Of a DNA stretch of 64,000 bases, positions 60,639 to 64,000 are shown piece after piece. Each line of letters opens with the position of its first letter. Position 1 is the first letter of the stretch. The notes under the pieces are model-generated. The model was not told the DNA's origin and made no database searches. It saw only the letters and a program-made list of their open reading frames with translations. The stretch is from Agreia sp. PsM10 (GTDB lineage: Bacteria; Actinomycetota; Actinomycetes; Actinomycetales; Microbacteriaceae): positions 1 through 64,000 of the forward strand of contig NZ_JARUXC010000001.1 of assembly GCF_030433855.1 (NCBI RefSeq), in the 5' to 3' direction. A program made the position numbers and the translations under genes.

Positions 60639-61891
60639 CTGACTCACTCACGCAGCCCGTGATCACCGCGGTTCCGACGCTCGACGACATGATGGATGCC
60701 CGCGAGCGGGTGTCCCGCATCGTCGACCCCACTCCGATGGAGACGTCGCGCTTCCTCAGCACGGAACTGGGTGCTCCTGTCTTCCTCAAGTGCGAGAATC
60801 TGCAGCGCACGGGGTCGTACAAGATCCGCGGGGCCTACAACCGGCTCTCCCGTCTCTCGCCCGACGAGCGGGTGCGCGGAGTCGTCGCGGCATCGGCCGG
60901 CAATCATGCCCAGGGTGTGGCCTTCGCCGCGCGCGAGCTCGGCATCTCGGCGACCATCTTCATGCCTCTCGGCGTTCCGCTGCCCAAGCTGCAGGCCACG
61001 AAGCAGTACGGCGCCGATGTCGTGCTGCGCGGCCACAGCGTCGAGGAGGCACTGCGGGCGGCGGCCGAGTTCGCCGAGACGACGGGCGCCGTCTTCATCC
61101 CGCCGTTCGATCACCCCGACATCGTGCTCGGACAGTCGACCCTCGGGCTCGAGATCCTCGATCAGGTTCCCGACGTCGAGACGGTGATCGTTCCCATCGG
61201 TGGTGGCGGCCTCATCTCGGGCGTCGCCTCGGCGCTCAAGCGGCGTGCAGAACTCGAGGGGCGCACGATCCGGGTCATCGGCGTGCAGGCGGCCAACGCC
61301 GCGGCCTACCCTCCCTCCCTGGCGGCGGGCGAGCCCACGCAGATCACGACTTCGCCCACCATGGCCGACGGTATCCACGTCGCCAAGCCGGGCCTGCTGA
61401 ACTTCGCCATCGTCAAGGAGCTCGTCGACGAGGTCGTCACGGTCTCCGAAGCCGACATGGCGAAGGCGCTGCTGGTGCTTCTCGAACGCGCCAAGCAGGT
61501 CGTCGAGCCCGCGGGCGCCGTCGGTGTGGCCGCGATCCTGTCGGGCCAGGTCACGGCCACGGGGCCGACCGTGGTCATCCTCTCGGGCGGCAACATCGAC
61601 CCGCTGCTGATGCTGAAGCTCATCAACTACGGTCTCGCCGCATCAGACAGATACCTGAAGATGCGCATCATGCTTCCCGACCGCCCCGGCCAGCTGGCGC
61701 GCATCTCCGAGCTGCTCGCCGGGGCCAATGCCAACGTGCTCGAGGTGCTGCACACCCGTCACGGCAAGGGACTGCAGATCAGCGAGGTGGAACTGGAGCT
61801 GAGCGTCGAGACACGCGGGCCCGAGCATCGGCAGCAGGTTCTCGACATGCTCCGCGACGCCGGATTCGACCCGCGCATCAGCGACGACTGA
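60635..61891 (+). CDS. ilvA: Threonine ammonia-lyase
   Basis: 418 residues, PLP-dependent conversion of threonine to 2-oxobutyrate and ammonia. PLP lysine is Lys63 in RTGSYKIRGAYN; the phosphate-binding Gly loop is VPIGGGGLISG; PAGAVGVAAIL is conserved. A C-terminal ACT domain (~335-418) starts YLKMRIMLPDRPGQLARISE. A single ACT domain of this length fits the shorter catabolic-type or actinobacterial form rather than the two-ACT biosynthetic enzyme. Its stop abuts the convergent greA stop with no spacer. Confidence 0.92.
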   Translation: MTDSLTQPVITAVPTLDDMMDARERVSRIVDPTPMETSRFLSTELGAPVFLKCENLQRTGSYKIRGAYNRLSRLSPDERVRGVVAASAGNHAQGVAFAARELGISATIFMPLGVPLPKLQATKQYGADVVLRGHSVEEALRAAAEFAETTGAVFIPPFDHPDIVLGQSTLGLEILDQVPDVETVIVPIGGGGLISGVASALKRRAELEGRTIRVIGVQAANAAAYPPSLAAGEPTQITTSPTMADGIHVAKPGLLNFAIVKELVDEVVTVSEADMAKALLVLLERAKQVVEPAGAVGVAAILSGQVTATGPTVVILSGGNIDPLLMLKLINYGLAASDRYLKMRIMLPDRPGQLARISELLAGANANVLEVLHTRHGKGLQISEVELELSVETRGPEHRQQVLDMLRDAGFDPRISDD

Positions 61892-62383
61892 TCAGGCGCG
61901 GTAGGTCTCGACCTTGACGATCTCGACGTCGATGTTGCGGCCGGTCGGGCCGACGAACGAGGTCTTGTCGCCGACCTTGAGTCCGAGGATCGCCTGGCCC
62001 AGGGGGCTCGACTCGCTCCACACGTCGAGGTCGTTGTCGCCGGCGATCTCGCGGTTGCCGAGAAGGAAGACCGTCTCGTCTCCCGCGACGAGCGCGGTGA
62101 TGACGGTGCCGCCCTCGACGACGCCGTGGCTCTCGGGGATCTCTCCGACCTCGGCGGTGCGCAGCAGCAGGGTCAGCTGGCGGATGCGGGCCTCCATCTT
62201 GCCCTGCTCCTCTTTGGCGGCGTGGTAGCCGCCGTTCTCCTTCAGGTCGCCCTCTTCGCGGGCCATCTCGATCTTCTTGGCGATGTCGGTGCGGCCGAAC
62301 CCACTGAGCTCCTCGAGCTCATTCGTGAGGCGGTCGTAGGCCTCCTGGGTCAGCCATGTGACCTGGGCTGCTTCGTCTGCCAT
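61892..62383 (-). CDS. greA: Transcription elongation factor GreA
   Basis: 163 residues. N-terminal coiled-coil hairpin with the acidic tip REEGDLKENGGYHAAKEEQG (Asp and Glu that stimulate RNA polymerase cleavage), then a FKBP-like C-terminal domain with SESSPLGQAILGLKVGDKTS. It rescues backtracked polymerase. ATG 62383 follows GAGGGAG; upstream in-frame codons (to 62401) are not needed. A terminator-like hairpin (62411-62430) separates it from the DUF4307 gene upstream. Confidence 0.95.
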   Translation of the reverse strand: MADEAAQVTWLTQEAYDRLTNELEELSGFGRTDIAKKIEMAREEGDLKENGGYHAAKEEQGKMEARIRQLTLLLRTAEVGEIPESHGVVEGGTVITALVAGDETVFLLGNREIAGDNDLDVWSESSPLGQAILGLKVGDKTSFVGPTGRNIDVEIVKVETYRA

Positions 62384-62410
62384 GGGAACTCCCTCGTACA
62401 AATCAATATG

Positions 62411-62430
62411 GCCCGGGAAATCTCCCGGGC
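62411..62430 (-). terminator. Terminator after the DUF4307 gene
   Basis: GCCCGGGA (62411-62418) and TCCCGGGC (62423-62430) form a perfect 8-bp stem with a 4-base loop. On the minus strand it is followed by ATATTGATTTGT, a T-rich stretch. It should end the DUF4307 transcript before greA. Confidence 0.75.
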
Positions 62431-62443
62431 ATCGAGGAAGAGC

Positions 62444-62842
62444 CTAGGTGAGCCAGCAGCGGTAAATCAAACCTGTGACCGACTGCTCGGTCGTACGGAT
62501 CGTCTCCGTGATGCCTCGCGTCGCCTCGTCGGATGCGGGGATGTCGACGATCTTCCAGCCCACGATAGCGAATTTCGCGCTCTGCGCCTGCAGCGCGCAG
62601 CTCGCCGTGGAGCCCTTCGGAACGGTGAGCAGGAAGTCGATCGAGACCGAGTGCTCGTCGATGACCGTGTGCCCCGTGTCCTTCGCCTCGAGCTCCGCGC
62701 TGGAGTTGTCGAGCCCTGCCCACACCACCCAGCCGACCAGCACGACGGCGAACACGGCCGCCGTCACGAGCGCGATGAGGCGTGTGCGTCGCGAATGGGC
62801 GCGCGTTCGCCCGTAGCGGATGGCAAGGTCGTCACGCGTCAC
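62444..62842 (-). CDS. DUF4307 membrane protein
   Basis: 132 residues. One N-terminal membrane helix (LIALVTAAVFAVVLVGWVVW, about residues 22-41) and an extracytoplasmic beta-rich domain with one disulfide possible between Cys in STASCALQAQ and YRCWL at the C-terminus. Function unknown. It begins at GTG 62842 and lies between mca (divergent) and greA, the order conserved in other actinobacteria including Mycobacterium (Rv1081c). The strong synteny suggests a link to the envelope or to mycothiol use, unproven. Confidence 0.87.
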   Translation of the reverse strand: MTRDDLAIRYGRTRAHSRRTRLIALVTAAVFAVVLVGWVVWAGLDNSSAELEAKDTGHTVIDEHSVSIDFLLTVPKGSTASCALQAQSAKFAIVGWKIVDIPASDEATRGITETIRTTEQSVTGLIYRCWLT

Positions 62843-62928
62843 GGAATGGGTGCCTCTCGAAGCAGCGATTAGTCTTAGGTGTTGGTTAGATGTCTAGGCT
62901 AATCGGCAAAGCTGTGGAGATGAGACCG

Positions 62929-63804
62929 ATGACGCTGCGCCTGATGGCCGTGCACGCCCACCCCGACGACGAATCGAGCAAGGGCGCGGCGACGTACGCC
63001 TACTACCTCGATCGCGGGGTCGAGGTCATGGTGGTGAGCTGCACCGGGGGAGAGCGCGGCAGCATCCTGAACGAGTCGCTGGCAGAGCGTCGTCACGCCG
63101 AGAGAGACATGGCGGGCCTGCGTCGTTACGAGATGCAGGCTGCCCAGAAGGCCGTCGGCTTCGAGCACCGCTGGCTGGGCTACGCCGACTCGGGGCTGCC
63201 CGACGAGGGCGAGCCGCTTCCGGCGAACGCGTTCGCGGCGATCCCCGTCGAGATCTCGGCCGAGCCTCTCGTGCACCTGATCCGCGAATTCAAGCCGCAG
63301 GTGCTGATCACCTATGACGAGAACGGCGGCTACCCGCACCCCGACCACATCCGGTGCCACGAGATCTCGGTGCGCGCGCTCGAGGCGGCATCCGATGCCG
63401 CGGCCTACCCCGACGCGGGAGAACCGTGGGGCGTCTCCAAGCTCTACTACGACCGCATCTTCAGCTACCAGCGCATGCGTGCCGTCTACGACGAGATCGT
63501 CGCGACAGACCCCGAGAGCCCGCTCATCGCATCCATGACCGAGATGCGCTCGTGGATGACGGAGAGCCCGTTCCTCGCCACGACCCAGGTGCCGGCCGGC
63601 CCCTTCTTCGACGTGCGCGACAACGCATTGAGGGCACACGCCAGCCAGGTGTCGCCCGACAGCCCGTTTTTCTTCTGGCCCAATGAGCTGCAGCAGAAGG
63701 CCTGGCCGTTCGAGGACTACCAGCTGGTGAGATCGACCGTCGAGACGACCATGCCCGAAGGCGACCTGTTCGCCGGAATCGAGGACGACGATGTACGGCT
63801 TTGA
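62929..63804 (+). CDS. mca: Mycothiol S-conjugate amidase
   Basis: 291 residues, LmbE-type zinc amidase that cleaves mycothiol conjugates to a mercapturic acid and GlcN-inositol during detoxification. The zinc motif AHPDDESSKG gives His11 and Asp14, and HPDHIRCHEI gives the third ligand. MVVSCTGGERGSILNES and RRHAERDMAGLRRYEMQAAQ are typical. The start at 62929 (MTLRLMAVHAHPDDE) matches known Mca ends and has TGGAG upstream; ATG 62890 is possible but adds residues with no family match. It is evidence that the organism makes mycothiol. Confidence 0.93.
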   Translation: MTLRLMAVHAHPDDESSKGAATYAYYLDRGVEVMVVSCTGGERGSILNESLAERRHAERDMAGLRRYEMQAAQKAVGFEHRWLGYADSGLPDEGEPLPANAFAAIPVEISAEPLVHLIREFKPQVLITYDENGGYPHPDHIRCHEISVRALEAASDAAAYPDAGEPWGVSKLYYDRIFSYQRMRAVYDEIVATDPESPLIASMTEMRSWMTESPFLATTQVPAGPFFDVRDNALRAHASQVSPDSPFFFWPNELQQKAWPFEDYQLVRSTVETTMPEGDLFAGIEDDDVRL

Positions 63805-64000
63805 TCACCTCGCTGCGACGGTCACGACCGCTCTGCTGAGCGCCGACGACCAGCCGCAGTTCGACCCCGACACCGTGACTCCCGGGTTCATCGGGTTCAT
63901 CGCCACGTTCGGCGTGGCCGCCATCGTGATCCTGCTGGTGATCGACATGGTGCGCCGCGTGCGCCGGGTGAACTACCGCGAACAGGTGCGCCAGCAGCTC
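63791..64000 (+). CDS. Small membrane protein after mca, cut by window end
   Basis: The first 70 codons are present and the frame is still open at 64000. It starts MYGFDHLAATVTTALLS, then has one membrane helix (FIGFIATFGVAAIVILLVID) and a basic, Arg-rich segment (MVRRVRRVNYREQVRQQL). The ATG overlaps the 3' end of mca by 14 bases, so translation is coupled. A similar small protein follows mca in mycobacteria (Rv1083). Function unknown. Confidence 0.8.
   Translation, partial: MYGFDHLAATVTTALLSADDQPQFDPDTVTPGFIGFIATFGVAAIVILLVIDMVRRVRRVNYREQVRQQL

Noticed and set aside
1-64000. CRISPR array, insertion sequence, integrase or prophage
   Set aside because: No spaced direct repeats, transposase or recombinase motifs, or terminal repeats were seen. 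Apart from the artefactual first 124 bases, the base composition looks even by eye.

Overview
The window is chromosomal DNA of a high-GC actinobacterium, most likely a member of the Microbacteriaceae. The evidence is the mycothiol conjugate amidase neighbourhood (DUF4307, greA, mca and a small membrane protein, as in other actinobacteria), the FtsB/DUF501 pair usually found after enolase, an LAxTG sorting signal, a leucine tRNA(UAA) with a short variable loop, and many leaderless starts. The first ~124 bases are a G/C homopolymer with no biological look, so the sequence probably begins at a contig end. I see no insertion sequence, prophage, CRISPR array, rRNA or plasmid function. Every gap between genes is under 300 bases.

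Layout. 125-4960: division protein (5' truncated), DUF501, membrane subtilase, type II NADH dehydrogenase, alpha/beta hydrolase. 5021-21091: a carbohydrate island. Amylosucrase converges on a lacI-SBP-permease-permease-GH130 operon with its own palindromic operator. Then come tRNA-Leu(UAA), a PfkB kinase, a fructose-type ABC importer (SBP, permease, single-domain ATPase) with an ABM protein, a second LacI regulator, and a large wall-anchored GH32 fructanase. Three copies of one operator (TGACATCGATGTCA) link the importer, the regulator and the fructanase into one fructan-use circuit. 21154-29134: two tiny genes, an oxalate-decarboxylase-type bicupin, YoaK and XRE-cupin genes, DUF2071 with a DRGH nuclease, and a cluster of regulators (stand-alone MmyB domain, PucR-type, XRE-MmyB, GlxA-type). 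29213-35652: MmpL exporter with TetR, ArsR-SRPBCC pair, class A penicillin-binding protein.

35762-45958: flavin reductase, lpdA preceded by a perfect hairpin, two GAF-ANTAR proteins, dGTPase, RecQ with a phosphoribosyltransferase-like tail, two CrcB subunits, and an unusual Ig-repeat plus polytopic membrane protein. 46078-51919: a tightly overlapped operon of TetR, MFS transporter, fold-III PLP enzyme, aldonolactone-oxidase-type flavoenzyme and GH1 glycosidase, whose substrate I cannot name. 51938-64000: lipase-like hydrolase, LemA, HtpX, YcaQ-type DNA glycosylase, a binding-protein/permease/permease/ATPase importer, AI-2E family protein, threonine ammonia-lyase, GreA, DUF4307, Mca and a small membrane protein cut by the window end.

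In the carbohydrate island the likely flow is: the wall-bound fructanase releases fructose, the ABC system imports it, and the PfkB kinase phosphorylates it. Amylosucrase can use sucrose to build alpha-glucan and release fructose. A second general pattern is a TANNNT box 6-7 bases before the start codon of at least ten genes, which points to widespread leaderless transcription.
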